Below, piece after piece: positions 8,457 through 17,015 of a stretch of DNA of 64,000 bases. The notes beneath the pieces were generated by a model. The model worked only from the letters and a program-made list of their open reading frames with translations. It was not told where the DNA came from and searched no databases. Source of the stretch: DATAUD01 sp035511075 (lineage in GTDB: Bacteria > Verrucomicrobiota > Verrucomicrobiia > Limisphaerales > Palsa-1400); assembly GCA_035511075.1 (NCBI GenBank), contig DATKFW010000155.1:24646-88645 (forward strand). Reading direction: 5' to 3'. The first letter of the stretch is position 1; the number at the start of each line of letters is the position of its first letter. The position numbers and the translations under genes were made by a program.

Positions 8457-9437
8457 TTACGCTCGTTGACCGCATAGCCGCTTTACTGTCAGCACGCTAC
8501 GTGCCATTAGTGCGGCGCCATTGTGGTGTTTCAGCATCTCGCACATTCCTCTTAGTCGTGACGGAACGCGCGACCCAAAATTCATCCGTGTATTCTGCCC
8601 TGCCGTCGAGTTTATCACCGAAGTGACCCGGAATGAGACGCGTTCCTCCATTTGCCGCCACCACTCCTGGATTTCAATCTGCCTGTCTCGAAGCCGGACT
8701 GGATCGGAGCGCAGCGAATTGATTACAGCCCCGGCCTCTTTCCAGTTATTGACCGAAAGCAGCGGATGCGGCCCAAACAAGTCTGTAAAATAGTCCAGCC
8801 ACGGACGGCGTTCGACAATGGGGACAGCCCCGCACTCCAGCGCTTCATACACACGAAAACTCTCCAGGTTCACATTGCCCATTGGGCACGGCACAAAAAC
8901 GGAATCCCCAAGGATTCGCAGATACTCGTCCGGGGCGAGCCATTTTGCCGATTGGTCGCGCGTTCCTGTTACATGAAGGAAGTTGGGTTCTATATCGGAC
9001 AATTGGCGGACTAAAGAACGGCGGGTCGAAGCAAGGTTCCCGGCAAAACTCCAAATGTAACGCCTTTCAAGGACCGACCGCGTTTCCTGCGCGCCATCGC
9101 GATAACGACTCGGCCCCATCGGGATTTGTGTAATTCCTTCCATCCGCAGGCCCCGGTGGTGGTAGTTGCGAAACACATGGACAAACGAGCTATAAGGTTC
9201 CAATCGGTCCAAATACCATTCGTCGCTAATATGAAACAAAATCACGCCGGGCGTCCCGGAAATGGATCGCAGCAATTCCGGCCGCAATTGCCCCAGCTTC
9301 TTGCAAATAACGATGGAGTCGGGGACGACCCTGCTTTGGGAAAGGTCCTCCATCTGTTCAAGAGGAATTCCACGGAGCAGCCTTCTCAGCCAGGAGATCT
9401 CCGGAAAATCCGCTTTTTGATAGTGAATAAGTGTCAC
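8457..9437 (-). CDS. Exostosin-like (GT47-type) glycosyltransferase
   Basis: This 326-residue soluble protein is recognised by its C-terminal block VFVPCPMGNVNLESFRVYEA followed by LECGAVPIVERRPWLDYF, which corresponds to the exostosin-domain signature (F.LCP.G....S.R..EAl..G.iPVi). The middle contains YIWSFAGNLASTRRSLVRQL, again typical of the family. The N-terminal part has no signal peptide, so it probably acts in the cytosol on the lipid-linked intermediate. It lies between the Wzc-like gene and the GH71-like gene, 46 bases after the former. The donor sugar is unknown. Annotation as a generic glycosyltransferase would also be acceptable. Confidence 0.72.
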   Translation of the reverse strand: MTLIHYQKADFPEISWLRRLLRGIPLEQMEDLSQSRVVPDSIVICKKLGQLRPELLRSISGTPGVILFHISDEWYLDRLEPYSSFVHVFRNYHHRGLRMEGITQIPMGPSRYRDGAQETRSVLERRYIWSFAGNLASTRRSLVRQLSDIEPNFLHVTGTRDQSAKWLAPDEYLRILGDSVFVPCPMGNVNLESFRVYEALECGAVPIVERRPWLDYFTDLFGPHPLLSVNNWKEAGAVINSLRSDPVRLRDRQIEIQEWWRQMEERVSFRVTSVINSTAGQNTRMNFGSRVPSRLRGMCEMLKHHNGAALMARSVLTVKRLCGQRA

Positions 9438-9483
9438 ACCCGCAAACTGGTCCGCAATCGCGCCACTCTCAAATACTCGCCGG

Positions 9484-11574
9484 TCAACCCTTCCCGTTCC
9501 TCGTCGCGGCGGCCATTCCGTTCATCGCGTAATGTCCCGCCACATCGTCCGCGCGGGCGCGATTGAGGATGATGCTCACCTGCTTTGCCTGTCTTTGATA
9601 CAGCATGTCCAGGGCCTGCCGCATCATTTGCGACCGTGTATGGAACGGCCGCGTCACCAGCACTATTGCGTCCGCATGAGGCACCAGCATGGCCGCGTCA
9701 TCGGACGCCAGGATCGGCGGGCTGTCCACCACAACGAAATCACAATTGCGCCGCAATTCACGTATCAGGTCCCCCAGTCTTGTGTGGAGGAAAAGCCCTT
9801 CGGAATGCTCTTTATGGGTCCCACCAGCAACGTAGGACAATCCTTCGATCTCCGTTGGATGCGCCACGGCCTGGGCGCCCGCTTCCCCGCGCAAATAGTC
9901 CAGCACGCCTGGCTTGTCGTTGTCACCGAGCAGATGTTTCAATCCACCGCCCCTGGCATCCGCATCCACCAGGACCACGCGCAACCCGCTCCGCGCAAGG
10001 AGGCGCGCCAGATTGGCTGCGATCGTCGTTTTGCCTTCCGATGCCGCCGTGCTGGTGAAGAGCAGTGTTTGGGGACGGCTTTCCCCGAATGAGGACAGCA
10101 ACAACGCGGAACGAAGATGCCGGTAGGATTCCAGGTAGCCGTGGCGCGTATCGGCGTTTGACAACAGCGCCTGCTGCGGCTTCCGCCGGGAGACCTTGAT
10201 TTGAGGCACCAATCCCAAAAGAGTCTCGCCATATTGATCCTTGATGTCCCGGAAGGAAACAAACCGGTCGTCCAGCAGATACCACGCAAAGTTAAACCCC
10301 AGGCCAAGAAACAATCCGCCAATTACAGAAGCCGCTGTCCGCAATATCAGATGCCGTTTTTCAGCCTCGGCCGCGGTCGCCGGCAGCAATACGGACAGCC
10401 GTTCCTGTTCCACATCCTTGCTCAGGTCCACATTTTGAAGCGTGCCCAGCAGGTGATCATAATAGCCTTGTTCGCGCGCGATGTTGTCCTTAAGAACCTG
10501 GACTTCGGACAGGCCCTGGTTGATGTCGAGCAGTTTCTTCTCCAGGGATGGTATCGCTCCCTTGATCGCGCGAATTTCCCTCTCCGACTCCTCGAACTGC
10601 GATTGCTTCTCCGAGAGGTCCTCCTTCTCCAGGATCGAGACGGTTTTTTCCAGACGCGCAATTGAGTCGTCGTATCGGCGCATCATCCCTCCGGGAGCCA
10701 TCTCCTTTTCGGCCCGCGTCACCGCCAGGTCCACCCGCGCCTGCTTGAGCATCGTGTCCCTTTCGGCAAGCGACGCGTTAATGGAATTGGATTGAGTTCC
10801 ACCGGGTTCCACCGCGTTGGTCAACGCAACGCCGGGTGCCACGGCCAGGCCGTTTGTCAACGATTCCTCCTCGAGCTTCAGCTTGGCTAACTGGAGATTC
10901 AGGTCCGACAGATACAACCCATCGCTCTTGCCCTCTTCCTCCAGCACCGCGACGTTGTTGGTCCTCTGAAAATCGGCCCACTTCCCCTGCGCCTCCCGGA
11001 GCGCTGTCTCCCGCGCGGAAAGTTGGTCTGTCAGCGATACGACTATGTCCTCACTGGTGGCCTTCCGCGTTTCCTTCTTATAACTCAAATATTCATCCAC
11101 AACTCCCTGAAGATATGCGCGCACCTTCACCGGATCGGGCCCGCTGGCCTGCAATCTCAGTATGGATGTCTTGAGAGGCTGGACCACCTCAAATTCCAAA
11201 GGGGGGTTTTTCCCAGGCTCCATCGTTATCCCGGCCTTCTGGTACGCGGCTGTTTGCACCCGGGAGCTTTTCAGCAGTTCCATTTGAGTTCCAAAGTAAG
11301 TTAGAGACTCCTCGTTCAACAGGCTGGCCACGTTGTTCACCCGCGTGTCACCCACCACGTACAGTTGCGCGTAGGAAATGTAATTTCCCTCGCGCAATGT
11401 CTCGTAAGTTAGAACGCCACCCATCGTCAGCATCACGCAAACCATCGGAATCCACCAGCGCTCGCGCAAAAAGCTCAGATAACGCCGTTTCGGGACCATC
11501 ATGGTCAGCCGATAATTCGCCCCTTCACCGTTGGACAAAGGGTTTGGGGGAATAATGATGGTGTTTTCCTTCAT
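9484..11574 (-). CDS. Wzc-like polysaccharide co-polymerase with CpsD/CapB ATPase domain
   Basis: A 696-residue inner-membrane protein combining chain-length control and a P-loop ATPase. Membrane segment 1 is at about residues 40-58 (WWIPMVCVMLTMGGVLTYE), a long periplasmic coiled-coil region follows, and membrane segment 2 is SVIGGLFLGLGFNFAWYLL. The cytosolic domain has Walker A TSTAASEGKTTIAANLARL, Walker A' VVLVDADARGGG and Walker B CDFVVVDSPPIL, the arrangement of bacterial tyrosine kinases. The C-terminal tail (HYAMNGMAAATRNGKG) has only one Tyr rather than the usual Tyr cluster, so autophosphorylation of a tail cannot be assumed. It lies second in the operon, after the initiating transferase. 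A 270-base gap (11575-11844) separates them, in which nothing convincing was seen. Confidence 0.88.
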   Translation of the reverse strand: MKENTIIIPPNPLSNGEGANYRLTMMVPKRRYLSFLRERWWIPMVCVMLTMGGVLTYETLREGNYISYAQLYVVGDTRVNNVASLLNEESLTYFGTQMELLKSSRVQTAAYQKAGITMEPGKNPPLEFEVVQPLKTSILRLQASGPDPVKVRAYLQGVVDEYLSYKKETRKATSEDIVVSLTDQLSARETALREAQGKWADFQRTNNVAVLEEEGKSDGLYLSDLNLQLAKLKLEEESLTNGLAVAPGVALTNAVEPGGTQSNSINASLAERDTMLKQARVDLAVTRAEKEMAPGGMMRRYDDSIARLEKTVSILEKEDLSEKQSQFEESEREIRAIKGAIPSLEKKLLDINQGLSEVQVLKDNIAREQGYYDHLLGTLQNVDLSKDVEQERLSVLLPATAAEAEKRHLILRTAASVIGGLFLGLGFNFAWYLLDDRFVSFRDIKDQYGETLLGLVPQIKVSRRKPQQALLSNADTRHGYLESYRHLRSALLLSSFGESRPQTLLFTSTAASEGKTTIAANLARLLARSGLRVVLVDADARGGGLKHLLGDNDKPGVLDYLRGEAGAQAVAHPTEIEGLSYVAGGTHKEHSEGLFLHTRLGDLIRELRRNCDFVVVDSPPILASDDAAMLVPHADAIVLVTRPFHTRSQMMRQALDMLYQRQAKQVSIILNRARADDVAGHYAMNGMAAATRNGKG

Positions 11575-11844
11575 GAATATTCAAAGGCAGGCTGCCGCCA
11601 TTGCAGTTTTGCGCGCGTTCGCGCGAAAAACCGTGTCGCCTTCACTTCATTTTCTGTCACAAGCAGACTCCGCAACTTGCCGGCCGCGCATTGTTCTCTC
11701 CAAGGCCGATCCTCATGGCTCTTCAGAGAGTAACTAACCCCAGGACCGGAACTCCCAGTCTCTCCGTTTTGCATGACGGATCGGAGCCACCCTCGTTACA
11801 ATCGCGTAACTTCCCCAATTTCCCCCCGCTCTTTCTCCCGTTCT

Positions 11845-13242
11845 CTAATAGGCGCTGCGAGGAGGGAGGACGCAGTGCTTGATCGTCTTCAGGATCACAA
11901 GGCAGTCCAGGCTGAAGGACCAGTTCTCAAGGTAGAAAATATCCGCCTCCACGCGCCGCTGAATGTCAGCCTCCGTGTGGATTTCCCCGCGAAACCCGTT
12001 GATCTGCGCCCAGCCCGTGATGCCCGGGCAAATGAATTTGCGAATCAAATATCGCTTCATCACGTGCGTGAATATCTCCTCGTGCCTGGGCAAATGCGGA
12101 CGGGGTCCCACCACGCTCATGTTCCCGAGCACCACGTTCAAAAACTGCGGCAACTCATCTATGCTCAGCTTCCGCAGCCAGCGCCCGGCCGGAAAAACTC
12201 GCTCGTCCCCCTCCGACGCTTGCTTGGCCTCGTTGTCATGGTTCACATGCATCGTCCGGTACTTGTAAATCGTGAATGGTCGCCCCCGCATTCCGGCCCG
12301 GACCTGCTCGAAGAAAATCGGACCGGGCGATTGCAACCGGTGCAGCACCCAAACCAGTGCCGTGGTGAAGGGCAGAATCAAAATCACGACGGGTACAGCC
12401 ACCGCCAAGTCCAACAGCCGTTTGAGAAGCCGGTTCAGCGGACTTTCCAGTGGCTCATCCCGCAACCCGATGAATCGCACCCCGTCGTCCTCGAAAGTGG
12501 TGGTCTTATGGTTGAAGTATTCATCAAAGTCGTGCAGCGCCAGCAACCTCACCCCTGACTCCTCGCACAGTTGCGTCACTTGCCGAATTTGCTGCCCGCC
12601 GAGCGAGAGATCCAATACGATCAATTGCGTGATCAAATGCTCCCGCAAAAGTTCCCCCAGCCCGTCCAGGCTTCCAAGCAGCGGATAGGCGAAATCGGTC
12701 GCGGGGTCCCTACCGGGGCTCACCAGCCCAATCGTGCGAAAGCCAACGGCCCGCTTATTCTCCAGCCAGGACTTAAGACGATGAGACTGTTCCGCCGTTC
12801 CCACCAGGGCCACCCGTTCCTCGCGGTCGCCGGAGAACGACAATTTGCCCAGCGATCGCGGCAGGAGGTAGTTGGAGGAAAGCAGCGTGAGATAAAGCCA
12901 TGGAATATAACTAAAAAAGAATGAGCGCGAGGCCGAATTATCATGCGCTACGAACAAGACCAGGAATACGCCGAAGAGCCCCAGGAAGGTCTGGCGGATG
13001 CTGCGCCGGTTTGCCACCACCCATTCGTGATCCAATCCGCTGCCCTCCCGGGACTTTCCCAAACCAAACAGGACCCCCACCAGTAGAAACTCATTATATA
13101 CCAGGTACCTCCGCAGCATGTCGTGATTGTAAAACACCTCGCCCTGCCACAGTAACATCCAACCCCAAAAGCTGATGGTGACCCCCACCAATTGCCAGAA
13201 TAGAGCAAGCGCGCGAACGCCGATGGATCGATGGCTTACCAT
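11845..13242 (-). CDS. Undecaprenyl-phosphate sugar-phosphate transferase (WcaJ/EpsE-like)
   Basis: This 465-residue polyprenyl glycosylphosphotransferase would start repeat-unit synthesis by moving a hexose-1-phosphate to undecaprenyl phosphate. The N-terminal half has several membrane helices (from residue 8 on) and a central nucleotide-binding-like domain (RVALVGTAEQSHRL). The catalytic PF02397 domain occupies the last 190 residues: a membrane helix AVAVPVVILILPFTTALVW, then SPGPIFFEQVRAGMRGRPF, IYKYRTMHVNHD, LSIDELPQFLNVVLGNMSVV and GPRPHLPRHEE. The start is supported by an AAGGA element 9 bases upstream. As the first gene of the minus-strand exopolysaccharide operon it is preceded by the intergenic region that should hold the operon promoter. 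Confidence 0.92.
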   Translation of the reverse strand: MVSHRSIGVRALALFWQLVGVTISFWGWMLLWQGEVFYNHDMLRRYLVYNEFLLVGVLFGLGKSREGSGLDHEWVVANRRSIRQTFLGLFGVFLVLFVAHDNSASRSFFFSYIPWLYLTLLSSNYLLPRSLGKLSFSGDREERVALVGTAEQSHRLKSWLENKRAVGFRTIGLVSPGRDPATDFAYPLLGSLDGLGELLREHLITQLIVLDLSLGGQQIRQVTQLCEESGVRLLALHDFDEYFNHKTTTFEDDGVRFIGLRDEPLESPLNRLLKRLLDLAVAVPVVILILPFTTALVWVLHRLQSPGPIFFEQVRAGMRGRPFTIYKYRTMHVNHDNEAKQASEGDERVFPAGRWLRKLSIDELPQFLNVVLGNMSVVGPRPHLPRHEEIFTHVMKRYLIRKFICPGITGWAQINGFRGEIHTEADIQRRVEADIFYLENWSFSLDCLVILKTIKHCVLPPRSAY

Positions 13243-13660
13243 GAAGATGTTCCTTGTGGTTTCGTCCTGTTATTTCAGCTACCGCGAATCAAGTCTAGGG
13301 CAAGCATCAAATCCTGCGCCTCTATAACGGACACCGTTAATGCAAAATCGGAGAACCTCGGACATCGCTGAAATCCTTTAAAACTAATGACTTAGGCAAG
13401 AACTACCGTCCAAATTGCTTCAACCGCGCCCAATTTCTCCGATTCGTCACACTGAAAATTCGGTCGGCGGCGTTATTGATTTTCTTATCCTGCTCATTCA
13501 GACCCAAACCTCCGCGGGGTGGCGGTTGGTTTTGGTCGTATCGTTCACACTTGGCGTCAATTGGTTTGATCGCCCATCGACGTCGAAAATATCATTAAAC
13601 CATAGTATGTCAATAGATTTAATAACATATTTTGCCCGCCCATAAAGTTAATAAGTTGTT

Positions 13661-13686
13661 ACACGACTGTTACAACGCAGTCGTGT
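13661..13686. repeat. Perfect 9-bp inverted repeat
   Basis: ACACGACTG at 13661-13669 is exactly mirrored by CAGTCGTGT at 13678-13686, with an 8-base spacer. It lies 18 bases upstream of a TATAAT box and about where a -35 element would be, so it could be an operator for the plus-strand gene. It is not followed by a T-tract, so a terminator is unlikely. Confidence 0.6.
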
Positions 13687-13704
13687 GATCGTAATCATTT
13701 TCCG

Positions 13705-13710
13705 TATAAT
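13705..13710 (+). promoter_or_regulatory. Candidate -10 box for the GloVer-repeat gene
   Basis: An exact TATAAT hexamer lies 100 bases upstream of the preferred start codon at 13810. No good -35 match occurs 17 bases upstream, because that position is taken by the right arm of the inverted repeat, which suggests a regulated rather than constitutive promoter. If transcription starts shortly downstream, the in-frame ATG at 13714 would be too close to the -10 box to be translated. Confidence 0.4.
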
Positions 13711-13809
13711 CCCATGAAATTGGCCGGTATCAGACAAAAAGACTTGCAATCCCGACTTATATTGTCGAATTTGAATTGCGAGGAACGCAGGGAGATTATA
13801 AAATACAAA

Positions 13810-15252
13810 ATGATAGTGCTTTTGGTCGCGGCGCTGCTTTCCTGGAGCGGCGGGCGCCCTCTTTGCGCGCAATCCAACGCCTTCAACGTGCTTTATGATT
13901 TTACGGCTTCTCCAAATTTGAGCTCTGATTTCCCTACCAACAGCGACGGAGTCAATCCAAACGGAGAGTTGAATTTATCGTCCAACACACTGTACGGGAC
14001 GGCGGGCGCAGGCGGCAGCGCCGGCGTCGGCACCGTATTCAGGGTCAACACCGACGGCACGTGTTACACGAACCTGCATACTTTCACGGGTGGAACCAAC
14101 GACGGAGACGGTCCCAACGGTTCAATACTATCCGGCAACACATTGTACGGGACGACGGCCACAGGCGGCAGCGGAAACCACGGCACGATTTTCAGGGTCA
14201 ACACCGACGGTACGTGTTACACCAATCTGCATAGTTTCGCGGCCACGACAAATGATTCTGTGCTAACCAACGCCGACGGAGTCCAGCCCTTTGGCGGCGT
14301 GATTATAGCGGGCAACACGTTGTACGGCACAGCTCAGTACGGTGGCCGGTGGGCCAACGGCACAGTATTCAGCATGCGCACCGACGGCTCCGGATTTTCC
14401 AACTTGTATAACTTTAGCATGGGCGCCCTGCTCAATGGTGTTCTGACCAATGCCGACGGCGCTGAACCATCCGCCGGTTTGCTTCTATCGGAAAACTCGT
14501 TGATTGGGACAACATTTGCCGGCGGCCCCCAGTCCCACGGCACCGTTTTCAGACTCAATACCGATGGCTCCGCTTTTACCAATCTTCATAGCTTCACCAA
14601 CGCCAGCAACCAGAATGGCCCCGGTTCGTCGGCCGCGTTATTTTTATCGGGCAACACACTCTATGGCACGGCCGCTTCCGGGAGCGGGGGCTACGGCACT
14701 GTCTTCAGGGTCAACACTGACGGATCTGGATTTTCGACCCTTTATACGTTTACCGGCGGCAACGACGGGGCGGATCCGGGCAAGTTGACTTTATCGGCCA
14801 ACGCATTGTATGGGATTGCGGCCCTCGGCGGCAGCGGCAACTGGGGCACGGTGTTCCGAATCGACACCAACGGCTCAGACTTTACGATCCTTTATAGTTT
14901 TCCGGCGGATTCTGCCGAGAATTTCGTCAACAGCGACGGAATTGATCCGTCCGGATTTGTGTTATCGGGCAACGCTCTCTACGGGACGGCGACGGGCGGC
15001 GGCAGCGGTGGAACTGGCACCGTTTTTGCCCTGACTTTGCCTGCCCCGCCCCTGGGCATCGCCCCGGCGGGCGATCAAGTCCTCCTTTCCTGGCCGATCT
15101 GGGCGCCAAACTATGACTTGCAAACAGCAGCCGACCTCTCCTCCCCAAATTGGAGCAATGTCACTGACGGGTTTATCACTGATGGGACCAATTACTACTT
15201 CGCAACCAGCATGACCAACCCGGCCGCCTACTACCGCCTCCAGCAGCACTAA
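13810..15252 (+). CDS. Secreted GloVer tandem-repeat protein
   Basis: An exported protein of 480 residues built from about nine repeats of roughly 40-55 residues, each containing a core such as LSGNTLYGTTATGGSGNHGT followed by VFRVNTDG and a (Y/F)TNLHSF strand. This is the GloVer choice-of-anchor repeat (TIGR03803-type), expected to form a beta-propeller-like structure. The C-terminal 70 residues (YDLQTAADLSSPNWSNV to AAYYRLQQH) form a short beta domain common at the end of verrucomicrobial surface or secreted proteins. I prefer ATG 13810, which begins a clean signal peptide (MIVLLVAALLSWSGG...LCAQ) 15 bases after AGGGAG. The upstream in-frame ATG at 13714 would put 32 polar residues ahead of it. 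Function and ligand are unknown. Confidence 0.85.
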   Translation: MIVLLVAALLSWSGGRPLCAQSNAFNVLYDFTASPNLSSDFPTNSDGVNPNGELNLSSNTLYGTAGAGGSAGVGTVFRVNTDGTCYTNLHTFTGGTNDGDGPNGSILSGNTLYGTTATGGSGNHGTIFRVNTDGTCYTNLHSFAATTNDSVLTNADGVQPFGGVIIAGNTLYGTAQYGGRWANGTVFSMRTDGSGFSNLYNFSMGALLNGVLTNADGAEPSAGLLLSENSLIGTTFAGGPQSHGTVFRLNTDGSAFTNLHSFTNASNQNGPGSSAALFLSGNTLYGTAASGSGGYGTVFRVNTDGSGFSTLYTFTGGNDGADPGKLTLSANALYGIAALGGSGNWGTVFRIDTNGSDFTILYSFPADSAENFVNSDGIDPSGFVLSGNALYGTATGGGSGGTGTVFALTLPAPPLGIAPAGDQVLLSWPIWAPNYDLQTAADLSSPNWSNVTDGFITDGTNYYFATSMTNPAAYYRLQQH

Positions 15253-15890
15253 AGTCATTTAGCGCCGGGAACCAAAGCGAGGAAATTCCGATAGAAGCAA
15301 AAATCGGGGTCCGCAACCTTGATTAACCGCGATTACCCTTGATCCCTAACCGATAAGTTCGGCGGACAAACTGGCCAGGAATTTAGCAGCCAAGCCTCGC
15401 AGCCAGAAACCGGATTCGGTTTCAGTCACCGTCCAAACCACAAATGTCAAAGAACTGCCGCTTACCCGCACGGCGGCTTGCGGCATTCATCCGCAGGACG
15501 AGTTAAGCATATAATTCGGAGAAAGAAAAGCCGACCAGGGGAAACTTGGACCATTCATGCGGAAACCCGGTGAAAACAAACCGATGGAAGGAAAACCGCC
15601 TTTGCATTCTGAGAAAGTTCCGCAGGTGCAGTCAAACGCTCGACCACGAATCTAGTGGTCTTGAGCGAAGACGTTTTACGCGCGATTACATCGACGACGG
15701 AAAAATTTCGTGCCTCTGGAATTTATCCACGCGGAACACTCGCGTTTCGCGGCTCCAAACCCACTGCACAACGGGCTTGGTGAGTTCACGCTAGCCTTAG
15801 CGGCAATGCGGCGGGTTGATTGGCATTTTGCCGACAGAGGCGCTCATTGCTGATGACAATTCGGGGATTTGAGCGTATTATTTAAAAATT
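15253..15890. other. Non-coding or decayed region
   Basis: These 640 bases carry no intact gene I can support. The stretch about 15675-15853 reads on the plus strand without a stop, as FVPLEFIHAEHSRFAAP then PLHNGLGEFTLALAAMRR and ends at a TGA (15851). The PLH..L.E..LAL pattern loosely recalls a PIN-type toxin, so it may be a decayed toxin gene next to the toxin-antitoxin-like genes that follow. The remainder shows nothing recognisable. Confidence 0.35.
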
Positions 15891-16124
15891 ATGAGCGATC
15901 TTTTGTCGCGCATTACGATCGACCCGGACATCTGCCACGGCAAACCGGCCATCCGTCATTTGCGCTATCCAGTTGAATCCATGCTAGAATATCTGGTGGC
16001 GGGTGACACCTTTGAAGACTTGCTCGTCGAGTTCCCGGACTTGGAACGCGACGATCTTCGAGCTTGCCTCGAATACGCCGCGCAATCGCTAAAACTTAAA
16101 GGCGGGCATCTGGCTCTGGCGTGA
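15891..16124 (+). CDS. DUF433 antitoxin-like protein
   Basis: A 77-residue protein with the DUF433 signature: ITIDPDICHGKPAIRHLRYP near the N-terminus, then VESMLEYLVAGDTFEDLLVE and FPDLERDDLRACLEYAA. This family folds as a winged-helix-like DNA-binding unit and is usually paired with a PIN-like DUF5615 protein. Here the stop overlaps the start of a truncated DUF5615 gene by 4 bases (GTGA), the usual pairing geometry. It may therefore be an orphaned antitoxin, and self-regulation of the pair is plausible. The start ATG is clear and follows an AT-rich leader. Confidence 0.82.
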   Translation: MSDLLSRITIDPDICHGKPAIRHLRYPVESMLEYLVAGDTFEDLLVEFPDLERDDLRACLEYAAQSLKLKGGHLALA

Positions 16125-16318
16125 AATTCCTCGTGGACACCCACTTGTCGCCCGCTTTGTGCGGCTTGCTGCAGGCTGACCGTTCCCCCCGCCCCAGATC
16201 AGACGCCGGATTGACGCCCGTCTCCCAATCAAAGGCCATCGGGACAAAGAACTGCCTGCTCCGCACGACTGTTTCCGCACGAGGCGGGATTGAAATTTTG
16301 GCGGGGTTGCTATTTTAA
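16121..16318 (+). pseudogene. Truncated DUF5615 PIN-like toxin remnant
   Basis: The first 18 residues, MKFLVDTHLSPALCGLLQ, match the start of DUF5615 proteins, including the first acidic PIN residue (Asp6). The following 47 residues match nothing in the family: the expected middle (D..GL....D..IW..A) and the catalytic TxDxDF segment are absent. The full-length homologue at 16592 is 120 residues, against 65 here. A deletion or replacement after about base 16180 is the simplest reading. Without the later acidic residues it cannot form a PIN active site. Confidence 0.7.
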
Positions 16319-16349
16319 GGTATTTCGCGCATCGTAGAGCGACAAAGGC

Positions 16350-16595
16350 ATGAATGCGGAATACCTCAGATTTTTCGAGCGCAAAGCGGAGGTTTGTGGC
16401 GGCGAATGGGTCATGAAAGGGACGCGGGTCACGGTCCGCACCGTCCTCGCCAGCTTGGCTGAAGGCGCGACCGTAAATGAAATTATTAAGGATTTTCCAA
16501 CTCTCACTGAAGAGGCGGTCCGGGGCGTTATTGCTTTCGCCGCGGCGTCTGCCCAGGAGGACTTGCCAGTCAACGCGGCCCCTGCCCTGGGATGA
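16350..16595 (+). CDS. DUF433 antitoxin-like protein, second pair
   Basis: An 81-residue DUF433 protein (FERKAEVCGGEWVMKGTRVT, then VRTVLASLAEGATVNEIIKD and FPTLTEEAVRGVIAFAA). It belongs to the same family as the gene at 15891 but is distinct in sequence, so the two pairs are not a recent duplication. The stop overlaps the start of the intact DUF5615 gene by 4 bases (ATGA). The expected role is neutralising the partner and repressing the shared promoter. This is family knowledge, not shown here. Confidence 0.85.
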   Translation: MNAEYLRFFERKAEVCGGEWVMKGTRVTVRTVLASLAEGATVNEIIKDFPTLTEEAVRGVIAFAAASAQEDLPVNAAPALG

Positions 16596-16954
16596 AAGTC
16601 AAACTGGATGAGAATCTCTCAGAGTCGCTCTTCACCTCGCTTGCTGGCCTGAACCATGATTTGGACACTGTGCGCTCGGAAGGGCTGGCTGGTCGTGCCG
16701 ATTCTGAGGTTTGGCAAGCGGCGCAATCGAGCGGGCGATTTCTGGTGACACAAGACCTGGATTTCTCCGACATGCGCAAATTCGCGCCTGGCACGCATCA
16801 CGGTTTGCTCCTGGTACGCTTGCGATCTCCCGGACGAGGCGCTTTGATGAAACGTGTCTCGGACCTATTTCAAAGCGAAGATGTAAATGCGTGGGCAAAC
16901 TGTTTCGTCTTAGCGACCGACACGAAGGTTCGTGTACATCGGCCAAAAATGTAG
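16592..16954 (+). CDS. DUF5615 PIN-like toxin
   Basis: This 120-residue protein starts MKVKLDENLSESLFTSLAGL and has the family's D..RSEGLAGRADSEVWQAA block, then FLVTQDLDFSDMRKFAP, which supplies the later acidic residues (Asp-Leu-Asp) of a PIN-like active site. The C-terminal part (HHGLLLVRLRSPGRGALMKR) is also typical. It is likely an RNase-type toxin, although biochemical proof for DUF5615 is limited. It forms an intact pair with the DUF433 gene immediately upstream and is convergent with the pseudopilin gene at 17016. Confidence 0.85.
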   Translation: MKVKLDENLSESLFTSLAGLNHDLDTVRSEGLAGRADSEVWQAAQSSGRFLVTQDLDFSDMRKFAPGTHHGLLLVRLRSPGRGALMKRVSDLFQSEDVNAWANCFVLATDTKVRVHRPKM

Positions 16955-17015
16955 AATGCTGGGGGCTGCTGCTTCGGTGTTTGGACGGCGTCGCGGTGGT
17001 TTCGGCGCTGAGGGG

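Larger units (their letters stand above)
13243..13809. other. Divergent intergenic region
   Basis: This gap of about 570 bases separates the exopolysaccharide operon (minus) from the GloVer-repeat gene (plus). No credible coding region is seen. The central part, about 13520-13720, is clearly AT-richer than its surroundings and contains a perfect inverted repeat and a TATAAT box (listed separately). Promoters for both directions should lie here. Confidence 0.6.

Noticed and set aside
11571..11774. 67-residue minus-strand frame between the Wzc-like and transferase genes
   Set aside because: It has no recognisable motif, no clear ribosome-binding site and no family-like composition, so it is treated as part of a non-coding gap.
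16121..16318. Intact second DUF5615 toxin
   Set aside because: Only the first 18 residues fit the family and the later acidic residues are missing, so it is recorded as a pseudogene.
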